In this document: positions 1-7,467 of the stretch, one piece after another
Position numbering within the stretch: position 1 is the stretch's first letter
Layout: each line of letters opens with the position of its first letter
DNA from: UMGS1052 sp045532035
Lineage (GTDB): Bacteria; Bacillota; Clostridia; Oscillospirales; CAG-382
Direction: 5' to 3'
DNA: 8,345 nt
NCBI GenBank assembly: GCA_045532035.1
Contig: JAZSFD010000088.1
Span: 1-8,345, forward strand
Made by a program: the position numbers and the translations under genes
Notes under the pieces: generated by a model
What the model saw: the letters and a program-made list of their open reading frames with translations, nothing else
What the model was told of the DNA's origin: nothing
Databases searched by the model: none

Positions 1-93
1 CCTGCAAGTATAACATAAAGTTTTCACCATTGATCTGATTCTGCAGCCACCACACTTGCGATGGAGTCTAAATAAGACCCCTGCGGGAGAGGC

Positions 94-122
94 AAAAAAC
101 CTTCCCACGAAGGGGAAGGTTT
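94..122 (-). terminator. Intrinsic terminator of the mannosidase-exporter operon
   Basis: On the minus strand, arms AACCTTCCC (121-113) and GGGAAGGTT (106-98) form a 9-bp stem around a 6-base loop and run straight into a T tract (99-94). It starts 15 bases past the exporter stop codon, so it most likely ends the two-gene transcript. The plus strand has only a weak T tract after the stem, so I do not call it bidirectional. Confidence 0.85.
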
Positions 123-136
123 GAAAGTCGGATAGT

Positions 137-1885
137 TTATATGTTGTAAAGATGATAATAAACACCGCCAAGGGCTAAAAGCTCCTCGTGCGTGCCTTGT
201 TCTTTTATACCTGAATCTGTGATAACAAGGATCCTGTCGGCGTTTTTGATGGTTGAAAGTCTGTGGGCTATGGTGAGAACCGTGCGGCCTTTCGACAGCT
301 GTTCAAGCGATTTTTGAATAAGCTTTTCGCTTTCGTTGTCAAGAGCCGATGTAGCTTCGTCGAGAATGAGTATCGGCGGATCCTTGAGAAAGACTCGGGC
401 AATCGAAAGACGCTGTTTCTGGCCGCCAGAGAGCTTCACACCGCGCTCACCGATATATGTATCGTATTTGTCGGGCAGGGACATGATGAAATCATGTGCA
501 CCTGCTTTTTTTGCAGCCTCTTCCACCTCTTCCATTGTGGCATCAGGCTTTCCGTAAAGTATATTTTCGAGTACTGTTCCCGAGAACATATAAACATCCT
601 GCTGAACGATGCCGATGCTTTTGCGAAGCGATTGCATGGTGATGTTGCGTATATCGTTGCCGTCCACCGTGATGACACCTTCGTTTATGTCATAAAAGCG
701 GGGAATAAGATTGCAGATGGTCGTCTTTCCTGTACCCGATGCTCCCACAAGAGCGATGTTTTCGCCCTGTTTTATGCGGATATTTATATCTGAAAGGACT
801 TCGGTGTCATTTCCCGGATAGCTGAACGATACATTTCTGAACTCAATCTCTCCGCGCACCTCTGTCAGCTCTTTGGCACACTTTTCATCAACAATCTCGG
901 GCTTTGTGTCCATGATCTCGACAAAGCGTTCAAGACCCGTTATGCCGTTCTGGAACTGCTCTGAAAAATTGAGTATCGTTCTTATCGAGGTGGTAAGGGT
1001 TGCAATATAAAGAATATATGCCGCAAAGTCTTCAACACGGATTATGCCGTTTTTCAGGAAGACCGAGCCAATAATTATGACGGAAATGTACATCAGACCT
1101 TCAAAAAGCTTTGTGGTCGCCTGAAAGCCTGCCATATAGTGATAGGATTTCTTTTTGACTTTGAAGAAGATCTTGTTGCCCTTGCCGAATTTTTCCTTTT
1201 CAATCTCCTCATTGGCAAAGGATTTGACGACTCTGATGCCGAGAAGCGAATCCTCCACCTGCGCATTCAGCTCTCCCGTTTGCGCTCTGCGCTCCTTAAA
1301 GGCGTCGCGCATTTTCTTGCGGAAGCTCAGAGATGCAAAAAGCATGATGGGGAAGAGGGCAAACAGAATCAGAGTAAGCGTTATGTCGATGGTCAGAAGA
1401 TAGATGAAAGCAACGATTATCTTTAGTCCCGTGATGATAAATTCTTCGGGGCAGTGATGTGCAAACTCGGTAATGTCAAAAAGATCCGAGGTTATGCGTG
1501 ACATGATCTGACCGACCTTGGTTTCGGAAAAATATGAGTGCGAAAGGGTCTGGAGATGCGCGAAGAGATCTGTTCGCATATCGGTCTCCATCATCGTTCC
1601 CATGACGTGACCTCTGCCGTTCATGTAATAGGTCGCCGCCGTGTCGATAAGACGGAGGATTATGTAAAGCGCTCCCGTTTTGGCAATGAGCGAAAGTGTA
1701 AGGGCTGCAGGATCTGTGGTTGCGATTCCCGTGATACCGCGCACTATGATCGGGAAAACAAGCTCGCACACGGTCGTCAGCGCCGCACAGAAAAGATCAA
1801 AAATAAGTATACCCTTATACTTTGCATAATAGGGGAGGAATTTTTTGATTAGATATGATGTTTTGTATTTTTTTGTCGTTTTAAT
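137..1885 (-). CDS. Type I ABC exporter half-transporter (TM domain plus ATPase), probable ATT start
   Basis: This is a fused transmembrane/ATP-binding protein of the MsbA/TM287-like exporter class, expected to act as a dimer in the cytoplasmic membrane. From the ATT at 1885 it is 582 residues, normal for the family. In that numbering, membrane helices occupy about 20-310. The ATPase shows Walker A GASGTGKT (381-388), a Q-loop (QQDVYMF, about 428), signature LSGGQ (485-489), Walker B ILILDE (505-510, catalytic E510) and the H-loop histidine (541). Start choice: the first conventional start in frame is GTG at 1771, which has no ribosome binding site and cuts into TM1. The frame stays open upstream and encodes a typical exporter N-terminus (KTTKKYKTSYLIKKFLPYY...) back to ATT codons at 1888 and 1885, 6 and 9 bases after AAGGAAG. 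It lies downstream of the glycosidase in one operon. The substrate cannot be told from sequence. Family confidence is very high; the start is less certain. Confidence 0.93.
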   Translation of the reverse strand: MKTTKKYKTSYLIKKFLPYYAKYKGILIFDLFCAALTTVCELVFPIIVRGITGIATTDPAALTLSLIAKTGALYIILRLIDTAATYYMNGRGHVMGTMMETDMRTDLFAHLQTLSHSYFSETKVGQIMSRITSDLFDITEFAHHCPEEFIITGLKIIVAFIYLLTIDITLTLILFALFPIMLFASLSFRKKMRDAFKERRAQTGELNAQVEDSLLGIRVVKSFANEEIEKEKFGKGNKIFFKVKKKSYHYMAGFQATTKLFEGLMYISVIIIGSVFLKNGIIRVEDFAAYILYIATLTTSIRTILNFSEQFQNGITGLERFVEIMDTKPEIVDEKCAKELTEVRGEIEFRNVSFSYPGNDTEVLSDINIRIKQGENIALVGASGTGKTTICNLIPRFYDINEGVITVDGNDIRNITMQSLRKSIGIVQQDVYMFSGTVLENILYGKPDATMEEVEEAAKKAGAHDFIMSLPDKYDTYIGERGVKLSGGQKQRLSIARVFLKDPPILILDEATSALDNESEKLIQKSLEQLSKGRTVLTIAHRLSTIKNADRILVITDSGIKEQGTHEELLALGGVYYHLYNI

Positions 1886-1894
1886 AATTATACA

Positions 1895-1901
1895 CTTCCT
1901 T
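1895..1901 (-). promoter_or_regulatory. Ribosome binding site of the ABC exporter, overlapping the upstream stop codon
   Basis: AAGGAAG on the minus strand differs by one base from AAGGAGG and shares its first two bases with the glycosidase TAA stop (1902-1900). It lies 6 and 9 bases before the two in-frame ATT codons, and more than 120 bases before the GTG at 1771. This placement supports translation starting near 1885 and coupling to the glycosidase. Confidence 0.7.
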
Positions 1902-4047
1902 AGCTGAGACTGTCATAAAGCTTTTCGAGCTTTTCGTTCCACGCCTTGTATTTTTCAAAATCAAAGGCAGGAAAACCGTGGAGATAGTGGTTGATGTGCT
2001 TTTTGCCGCTGGTTTCCCATTCGATGAGGAACATTCCCTTGTCGGAATACATGACGCGGATGCTGCACAAGGTCTTGTTGCTGTTGGGCTCTACCGAAAA
2101 ATCACCTTGCTCAAACACTTTTCCGCTTTCAAGATCAGAAACGCGGAAGAAGCCTTTTACTGTTTCAAGAGTGTCGTTTGAGGCGACGATATTGCTGTTC
2201 CAGTCGGCAATCTCATCCGCCATGATGAAGAAAGGCTCGCTTGAGCGCTTGATGTAGTTGTACGCCTTTTTCTTTTCGAAGTAATAATCAACCACCGCAT
2301 CCGACATCTGAGGCCAGCCGTCAAGGATGTTCCACCAGATGATGCCTGAAGTTCTTGGCTTTCCGACACGGATGCGCTCGATGAAGAACTTGTCTGCCTC
2401 AGCCTGCGAAAACTGGGAGGCAAGGGCAAAATCGTCAATGTTTTCGGGGGTAATGAATTTTTTAAGCGATTCGGGGGCGGGGCAGCCGTGATAGCCTGTT
2501 TCGCTGACAAAGCTTGCAGGAGATGCGGCATAGAACTTTGCTTTGTAATAGTCGCGCACTCCCCACAGATGTGCTTCGGGAATGTTTTTGACGACACCCT
2601 TTGAGGCTTTTGTGACAAAGGGGGAGCTTGGAAGGTAAGGTCTTGCCATGTCATTTTCAAGAACCGCCTGCGGAAGAGTTTTTCTTGTGAGAATATTGAC
2701 ATCCTGAAGATGGTTCACGCCGTTGATGAACTGATCGCATTCGTTGTCGCCTGCCCAGAGAATGATTGAGGGATGGTTGCACAAGCGTCTGATGACGATT
2801 TCCGTTTCGTCATATATTGCTTTCTGAAAAGCCTCGTCGATGGGATAGGCAAGACAAGCCATCATGAAATCCTGCCAGACCATGATGCCGTGTCTGTCGC
2901 AAAAGTCATAAAAGATGTCCTGCTCATAAACTCCGCCGCCCCAGACCCGAAGAATGTTGCATCCGACATCCTCACAAAGGGCAAGGGCTTTTTCGTATCT
3001 TTCGGCATCTCTGCAATGAAAAGCATCAAGAGGTACCCAGTTCGAGCCGCGGCACATGACGGGAATACCGTTGATGATAAATCTGAATCTGCCGTTGTCG
3101 CCATCGGTGGTCTCGGTCATGTCAAGCGAAACAGTCCGGATTCCCGTGGAAAAGCTGTGCTCGGCAACAACCTTTCCGGCCTTTTCAATAATGCAAGTCA
3201 CATCGTAAACATTTGCATCTCCATATCCCTTTGGCCACCAGAGATAAGGGGAATCTACGGTGACATCGATGATATCTGCCTTGAAGCCTATCTTCTGCGA
3301 GCCGTAAAAGATTGAATCCTTGCATTTTCCCTCGATGCTTATTGTAAGCTCCTCGCCAAAGGGAATGTCAAGGTCATAGCAGAAACGCAAAGTCGCGCTT
3401 TTTTCGGAAATGCTGTAAGTGTAACAGAAAAGCTGGTCAAATTCATAAGCACTTTTTTCAACAAGATAAATATCCTTGAAAATGCCTGCCGTGACGATTC
3501 TCGGCAGGATGTCCCAACCGAAGCAGTGCGCAGCCTTGCGAAGATATGCCGATTCAAGATAGTGATTTGCTCTGTGATTGGCAAGCGAGAAAGCCTTGTA
3601 TTTGTGCTTGTAAGCTTCGAGCATTGCGGAGCTGATATGAACCTTCAGAGTGTTGCTTTCGGTGATAACATCTGTCACATCAAATTCGTGGGAAACAAAC
3701 ATATTGTCGGATGTGCCGATGAGCTTTCCGTTCAGATAATACTGTGCCACACAGTCTACTCCATCAAAGCAGAGAAAAAGACGCTCGTTCCCGAAGCTTT
3801 CGGGCTTTTTGAAGCTTGTTTCATACCACCAGCCGTAGCCCTCAAAAGCATAGGTTTTTGTGGAATTTGTGCCCATGAAAAGATCGTCGGGAAGAAAACC
3901 GTTCGCCGAAAGGTCGAGAAGAGCATCGCCGGGGACATTTCCGTCAATTTTTATCTCGCAGTTATCAATTTTGTCGGGGGAGGAAATGTCATTTTTTTCG
4001 CTGTGACCGTAAAGCTCCCATTTACCCGAAAGAAGGTGTTTTTTCAT
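1900..4047 (-). CDS. Glycoside hydrolase family 2 beta-mannosidase-like enzyme
   Basis: A 715-residue GH2 enzyme with the beta-mannosidase layout: an N-terminal sugar-binding jelly-roll (about 5-195, with GWWYETSF at 72-79), an Ig-like sandwich (about 200-305, with the family-typical SPYLWWPKGYG at 266-276), a TIM barrel (about 320-600) and a short C-terminal beta domain. The barrel carries RGSNWVPLD (333-341), LRVWGGGVYE (366-375), the likely acid/base E436 in WAGDNE, and the likely nucleophile E516 in FVSETG. The expected reaction is removal of terminal beta-linked mannose from oligosaccharides. There is no signal peptide, so it should be cytoplasmic. It is shorter than the 800-plus residues usual for the family, mainly at the C-terminal domains. 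ATG at 4047 follows AAGG (4062-4059) at a long spacing, so the ribosome binding site is weak. A related GH2 specificity, such as exo-glucosaminidase, cannot be excluded. It is the first gene of the operon. Confidence 0.88.
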   Translation of the reverse strand: MKKHLLSGKWELYGHSEKNDISSPDKIDNCEIKIDGNVPGDALLDLSANGFLPDDLFMGTNSTKTYAFEGYGWWYETSFKKPESFGNERLFLCFDGVDCVAQYYLNGKLIGTSDNMFVSHEFDVTDVITESNTLKVHISSAMLEAYKHKYKAFSLANHRANHYLESAYLRKAAHCFGWDILPRIVTAGIFKDIYLVEKSAYEFDQLFCYTYSISEKSATLRFCYDLDIPFGEELTISIEGKCKDSIFYGSQKIGFKADIIDVTVDSPYLWWPKGYGDANVYDVTCIIEKAGKVVAEHSFSTGIRTVSLDMTETTDGDNGRFRFIINGIPVMCRGSNWVPLDAFHCRDAERYEKALALCEDVGCNILRVWGGGVYEQDIFYDFCDRHGIMVWQDFMMACLAYPIDEAFQKAIYDETEIVIRRLCNHPSIILWAGDNECDQFINGVNHLQDVNILTRKTLPQAVLENDMARPYLPSSPFVTKASKGVVKNIPEAHLWGVRDYYKAKFYAASPASFVSETGYHGCPAPESLKKFITPENIDDFALASQFSQAEADKFFIERIRVGKPRTSGIIWWNILDGWPQMSDAVVDYYFEKKKAYNYIKRSSEPFFIMADEIADWNSNIVASNDTLETVKGFFRVSDLESGKVFEQGDFSVEPNSNKTLCSIRVMYSDKGMFLIEWETSGKKHINHYLHGFPAFDFEKYKAWNEKLEKLYDSLS

Positions 4048-4079
4048 TGCTGCCCCGCCTTGATTTTTGTGTTTTTTTA

Positions 4080-4108
4080 ATTATAAAATTCGTGAACGAT
4101 GTGGTCAA
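4080..4108 (-). promoter_or_regulatory. Sigma-A promoter of the mannosidase-exporter operon
   Basis: On the minus strand, TTGACC (4108-4103) and TATAAT (4085-4080) are separated by 17 bases, one mismatch from full consensus. Transcription would begin near 4073, about 25 bases before the start codon. The -35 hexamer lies inside the left arm of the inverted-repeat element at 4097-4194. A weak dyad, TGTGG (4100-4104) and CCACA (4113-4117), spans the -35 box and could be an operator, but is short enough to be chance. Confidence 0.8.
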
Positions 4109-4194
4109 TGTGCCACAATATTGTAGGGACAGATGCCCACATCTGTCCGTTTCCGGGTCGATGAAGGGCATCGACCCCTACATTGTCCACATCG
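4097..4194. repeat. 98-bp inverted-repeat element with two internal hairpins
   Basis: The ends are inverted repeats: CGATGTGGTCAATG (4097-4110) and CATTGTCCACATCG (4181-4194) match at 13 of 14 bases. Inside them TGTAGGG (4122-4128) pairs with CCCTACA (4176-4182). Each half then folds: GGACAGATG/CATCTGTCC (4127-4135 with 4140-4148) and GGGTCGATG/CATCGACCC (4155-4163 with 4169-4177). The halves are diverged copies of each other in inverted orientation, and the left one carries about 11-13 extra bases (around 4111-4122). It has no coding capacity. From memory, similar GTAGGG...CCCTACA repeats recur between genes in Clostridia; I could not check this. Confidence 0.8.
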
Positions 4195-4203
4195 ATTGAA
4201 TGA

Positions 4204-4250
4204 TTTAGATGCCATAAGCAATTTAGCTGAATTCAACTTCGTTGAATTCA
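4204..4250. repeat. Short hairpin repeat with TTTAGCT spacer
   Basis: After TTTAGATG and ATTTAGCT spacers, arms TGAATTCAAC (4228-4237) and GTTGAATTCA (4241-4250) form a perfect 10-bp stem around TTC. The spacer and the TTC-loop hairpin match the style of the array at 8100-8257, so this looks like a single-unit member of that family. No T tract follows, so it is not a normal terminator. Confidence 0.6.
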
Positions 4251-4328
4251 TTATACCATATTCGCCCCAAAAATACAACACAAAACTGTCTTCAAAAAAT
4301 GATAGCGTAACATTTATGTCAAAACCCC

Positions 4329-4357
4329 TTGATAATCCTGCGAAAATCTGTTATTAT
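4329..4357 (+). promoter_or_regulatory. Sigma-A promoter of ftsK
   Basis: TTGATA (4329-4334) and TATTAT (4352-4357) are separated by exactly 17 bases, each one mismatch from consensus. Transcription would start near 4364, leaving a leader of about 45 bases before the TTG start. I see no riboswitch-sized structure in the leader. Confidence 0.75.
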
Positions 4358-4395
4358 ATAGTTATATGAATAAAGTAGAAAACAACTGACAACAC

Positions 4396-4404
4396 AAAAG
4401 GTGA
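4396..4404 (+). promoter_or_regulatory. Ribosome binding site that sets the ftsK start at TTG 4410
   Basis: AAAAGGTGA lies 5 bases before TTG at 4410. The alternative GTG at 4401 is itself part of this AG-rich site and has nothing resembling a ribosome binding site upstream of it, so the TTG is the better start. Confidence 0.7.
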
Positions 4405-4409
4405 CTATT

Positions 4410-7259
4410 TTGGCAGAAACAAAGAACAAAAAGCCTGCCTCCGAAAGCCTTGTTCCGAAAGGCTCAAAAAAGGCAGCTCAACCAAAACAAAAAAACGAAC
4501 CCGAAAAAACTCCCATCCAAAAGAAAAATGCAAAAACATCGGGCACTGAAAAGACAAAGAAAGAAAAAATTCAGGATCCCATACCCGAGGAGCAGGAAAA
4601 GCCGCGTGAAAAGAAACCGCTTGACGAAAACTCCATTCTTTTCAACCTCCTGCCCTATCTTCTCGGTTTTCTCGCCGTGTTTGTGGCGTTTTGCATCGCT
4701 TTCCCGAAGCAGACGGGACTTTTCAGCTACATAACCGAATCAATACGCTTTCTGCTTTCATACGCGGTGTGGTCTGTTCCGATATTTATGCTTTACGGCG
4801 CCTTCAAGCTTAAAAGCCATATGCGCCGCGGCAGAGTGATGCAGAAATTTGTTTTCAGCATCGTCACCGCCGTATTCATTTCGGTGCTTGTGGGACTTAT
4901 TTTCATATTGAACACCAAGGACACGGCAGCGCTTGACCCGATGGCTGATGCCGCAGGCTACTGGGGGCACTACAAGGGCGGCGGAATCATCGGAGATCTT
5001 TTAGGTCTTGGACTTTATAAGATCACCGGAAAGGCGTCCATCTTCATCGCCTCTTTCCTTGTTCTCATCTTCACAATGTTCGAGTTCGGACTTACGCCGG
5101 AGGACATTTTTGTATATATCCGCGACAAGATTAGAGCGCGCTGCCACGACATTAAAAACAGACAGCGCACCCCCAAAAAGGGAATTCCGGCACAAAACAG
5201 CAACACCGACGAACGCAGAAAAAACGGCGCTCCAACTCCCCAAAGGGTACACACCGCGTATAAGATAAACCGCGACCTCGCCTACCGTCTTACAAAGAAA
5301 AACATCGACATCGACATTGACGACAAAAAAAGAGGCAAGCAATCTGTATTTGACAGCATAGCACTGTCGGATGACACGACCGACGAAGAAAAAAAGCGGA
5401 TAAAAGCCGAAAACATTGCGACTGCTCAGGCTGATATCGATGCAATAGCAGGAGCTGCCGACAGCTACATCCCCGACGAAGATGCTTTTGAAAAGAAGGT
5501 CGATCTGACATACACCGATGAAACGGCAGTGTCTGACCCCGAAACCGATCTTTCACAGATTGACGACATTTTCGCCGACGGAGCCGTGATTGAAGCCGGC
5601 GGCATGGCAATGAACCCATCGGTTCTTGAAAAAGAGATCATTGACACCACAGAAGGCTCCGAGATCATATCCGAGGTGACCGACACCGAGCAGGAGGATC
5701 CGGGCTTTGAGGTTTCGAACGGCAAACTCACAGTCGAATCGCGCCCAACCCTTGAAGAGCTTTACAGCTATCCCGACACAGAGCTTCTGAAAGCCGACCC
5801 AAACCCCACTACCTTCACCGTGACAGAAGAACTCAAGGCAACCGCCGTCAAGCTTGTTGACACCCTTGCGAACTTCGGTGTCCGAACAAAGATCATAAAC
5901 ATCAGCTGCGGTCCCACCGTCACAAGATATGAGCTTCAACCGGAGGTCGGCGTCAGAGTAAGGTCTATCCAGAACCTTGCTGACGACATTGCCCTGCATC
6001 TTGCGGCAAACGGTGTCCGTATCGAAGCCCCCATTCCGGGCAAAGACGCTGTCGGTATCGAAATTCCCAACAAGACGGTTTCGACCGTTTACATCAGAAA
6101 CCTTATCGAGAATCCCCAGTTCAGAAATCTTAAAAGCCGCATTTCGGTCTGTCTCGGCATGGACGTTGCGGGAAGTCCCGTTTACATGGACATCGCCAAA
6201 ATGCCACATCTGCTTATAGCTGGTGCCACAGGTATGGGTAAATCGGTTTGTATCAACAGCTTTATCATCAGTATTCTTTACAAAGCGCGCCCCGATGAAG
6301 TAAAATTCATCCTCATCGACCCCAAAAAAGTCGAATTCAGCCTTTACAAGGGCATTCCACATCTGCTTGTCCCCGTCGTGAACGATCCAAAAAAATCGGC
6401 AGGTGCGCTTGCCTGGGCAGTGTCCGAGATGGAGCGCAGATTCGCTCTTATCGAAGAGGTCGGAGTGCGTGACATTGCAGGCTATAACGAGGTCACAAAG
6501 AACGACCCCGAAAAGCCCAAGATGAGCCAGATCGTCATCATCATCGACGAGCTTGCAGATCTTATGATGACAGCCCGCGACGAGGTAGAAAGCTCGATCT
6601 GCCGTCTTGCACAAAAAGCAAGAGCCGCAGGTATGCACATCGTCATCGGTACCCAAAGACCGTCTGTTGATGTCATCACAGGTCTTCTCAAGGCAAACAT
6701 CCCCTCCCGAATCGCCTGCACTGTTGCATCCCAGGTCGATTCGCGTACCATTATTGATATCGCAGGTGCCGAAAAGCTTGTGGGCAAGGGTGATATGCTC
6801 TTTGCTCCCGTCGGATGCCTTAAACCTATACGCGTTCAGGGCTCTTTTGTCAGCGACAGCGAGGTCGAGGCAGTCACAAACTTTCTAAAGAAGAACTTTA
6901 CCGCCGAATATGACAAGAGTATTATCGACGACATTGAGCGCGAAGCTGCAAAATGCGGCGAAAAGAAAAAAGGTAAGGTTGATATTGACGACGGTGAGTC
7001 TGCCGCATCCGGAGGACTTGCCGATTCGGATGAAATGATAATGCCCGCCATCCAGGTAGCCGTCAGCGCAGGACAGCTTTCCACCTCCCTTTTACAGAGA
7101 AAGCTTTCGCTCGGCTATGCAAGAGCGGCACGCATTGTTGATATTCTCGAACAGATGGGGGTTGTGAGCGGTTTTGAGGGCTCAAAACCAAGGCGCGTGC
7201 TCATCACCGAGGAACAATACCTTGAAATGAAAATGCGTCAGGACAGCTCCGAGAGCTGA
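4410..7259 (+). CDS. ftsK: FtsK/SpoIIIE-family DNA translocase
   Basis: A 949-residue membrane-anchored motor that pumps double-stranded DNA at the division or sporulation septum. Numbered from TTG 4410: a lysine-rich tail (1-70); four membrane helices (about 76-98, 111-131, 146-168, 205-228); a long, mostly acidic linker (about 235-445); the alpha domain (about 470-555, with CGPTVTRYE); and a RecA-like beta domain with Walker A GATGMGKS (605-612) and Walker B IVIIIDE (708-714). It ends in a winged-helix gamma domain (about 875-945, with GYARAARIVDILEQMGVV and GSKPRRVLI), the part that reads the polar sequences orienting translocation. All core parts are present, so it should be functional. 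Walker A has Met where most FtsK proteins have Ser (GATGSGKS), still within the GxxGxGKS rule. FtsK and SpoIIIE roles cannot be separated by sequence here. It has its own promoter and terminator and is divergent from the mannosidase operon. Confidence 0.95.
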   Translation: MAETKNKKPASESLVPKGSKKAAQPKQKNEPEKTPIQKKNAKTSGTEKTKKEKIQDPIPEEQEKPREKKPLDENSILFNLLPYLLGFLAVFVAFCIAFPKQTGLFSYITESIRFLLSYAVWSVPIFMLYGAFKLKSHMRRGRVMQKFVFSIVTAVFISVLVGLIFILNTKDTAALDPMADAAGYWGHYKGGGIIGDLLGLGLYKITGKASIFIASFLVLIFTMFEFGLTPEDIFVYIRDKIRARCHDIKNRQRTPKKGIPAQNSNTDERRKNGAPTPQRVHTAYKINRDLAYRLTKKNIDIDIDDKKRGKQSVFDSIALSDDTTDEEKKRIKAENIATAQADIDAIAGAADSYIPDEDAFEKKVDLTYTDETAVSDPETDLSQIDDIFADGAVIEAGGMAMNPSVLEKEIIDTTEGSEIISEVTDTEQEDPGFEVSNGKLTVESRPTLEELYSYPDTELLKADPNPTTFTVTEELKATAVKLVDTLANFGVRTKIINISCGPTVTRYELQPEVGVRVRSIQNLADDIALHLAANGVRIEAPIPGKDAVGIEIPNKTVSTVYIRNLIENPQFRNLKSRISVCLGMDVAGSPVYMDIAKMPHLLIAGATGMGKSVCINSFIISILYKARPDEVKFILIDPKKVEFSLYKGIPHLLVPVVNDPKKSAGALAWAVSEMERRFALIEEVGVRDIAGYNEVTKNDPEKPKMSQIVIIIDELADLMMTARDEVESSICRLAQKARAAGMHIVIGTQRPSVDVITGLLKANIPSRIACTVASQVDSRTIIDIAGAEKLVGKGDMLFAPVGCLKPIRVQGSFVSDSEVEAVTNFLKKNFTAEYDKSIIDDIEREAAKCGEKKKGKVDIDDGESAASGGLADSDEMIMPAIQVAVSAGQLSTSLLQRKLSLGYARAARIVDILEQMGVVSGFEGSKPRRVLITEEQYLEMKMRQDSSES

Positions 7260-7280
7260 CACACGGCATAACACAAATCC

Positions 7281-7323
7281 AAAGCCATTGCAGACAAATT
7301 TAAGTTTGCAATGGTTTTTCTTT
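7281..7323 (+). terminator. Intrinsic terminator of ftsK
   Basis: Arms AAAGCCATTGCAGAC (7281-7295) and GTTTGCAATGGTTTT (7304-7318) pair along about 15 bp with two G-T wobbles around an 8-base loop. The 3' arm merges into a T-rich tail (TTTTTCTTT, 7315-7323). It starts 22 bases after the ftsK stop, so ftsK is probably transcribed alone. Confidence 0.88.
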
Positions 7324-7335
7324 GATCAGATTCAG

Positions 7336-7435
7336 ACTCCTTCCGTCACGGCTTTGCCGTGCCACCTTCCTCGGGGAGGAAGGCTGAATAGGCTCCTCCT
7401 CCGGGGGAGCTGTCAGCGTAGCTGACTGAGGGAGT
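7336..7435. repeat. Complete 100-bp MITE-like palindromic repeat
   Basis: The ends ACTCCTTCCGTCA (7336-7348) and TGACTGAGGGAGT (7423-7435) are inverted repeats matching at 11 of 13 bases. Four consecutive hairpins fill the element: CACGGC/GCCGTG, CCTTCCTC/GAGGAAGG, GCTCCTCC/GGGGGAGC (one wobble) and GTCAGC/GCTGAC. It has no gene, and the open frames through it are by-products of the repeat. I recall related sequences as common intergenic repeats in Clostridia, probably moved by an unlinked enzyme. It lies directly after the ftsK terminator. Confidence 0.8.
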
Positions 7436-7467
7436 TGGAGCTTTGCTTTCGCCATTGATTGAATTCC

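Noticed and set aside
2157..2702. A 181-codon minus-strand open frame overlapping the mannosidase
   Set aside because: It shifts the frame of the GH2 barrel, whose catalytic motifs are in the other frame; the product is low complexity and rich in Ser and Pro.
4133..4369. A 78-codon open frame in the divergent intergenic region
   Set aside because: It runs through the inverted-repeat element, the solo hairpin and the ftsK promoter, and has no ribosome binding site.
4358..4409. Riboswitch or leader structure before ftsK
   Set aside because: The leader is only about 45 bases, AT-rich, and has no stable stem or known motif.
5553..6656. A 367-codon open frame on the minus strand inside ftsK
   Set aside because: It lies antisense to the conserved alpha and beta domains of FtsK, has no recognisable domain and no ribosome binding site, and is explained by codon bias of the real gene.
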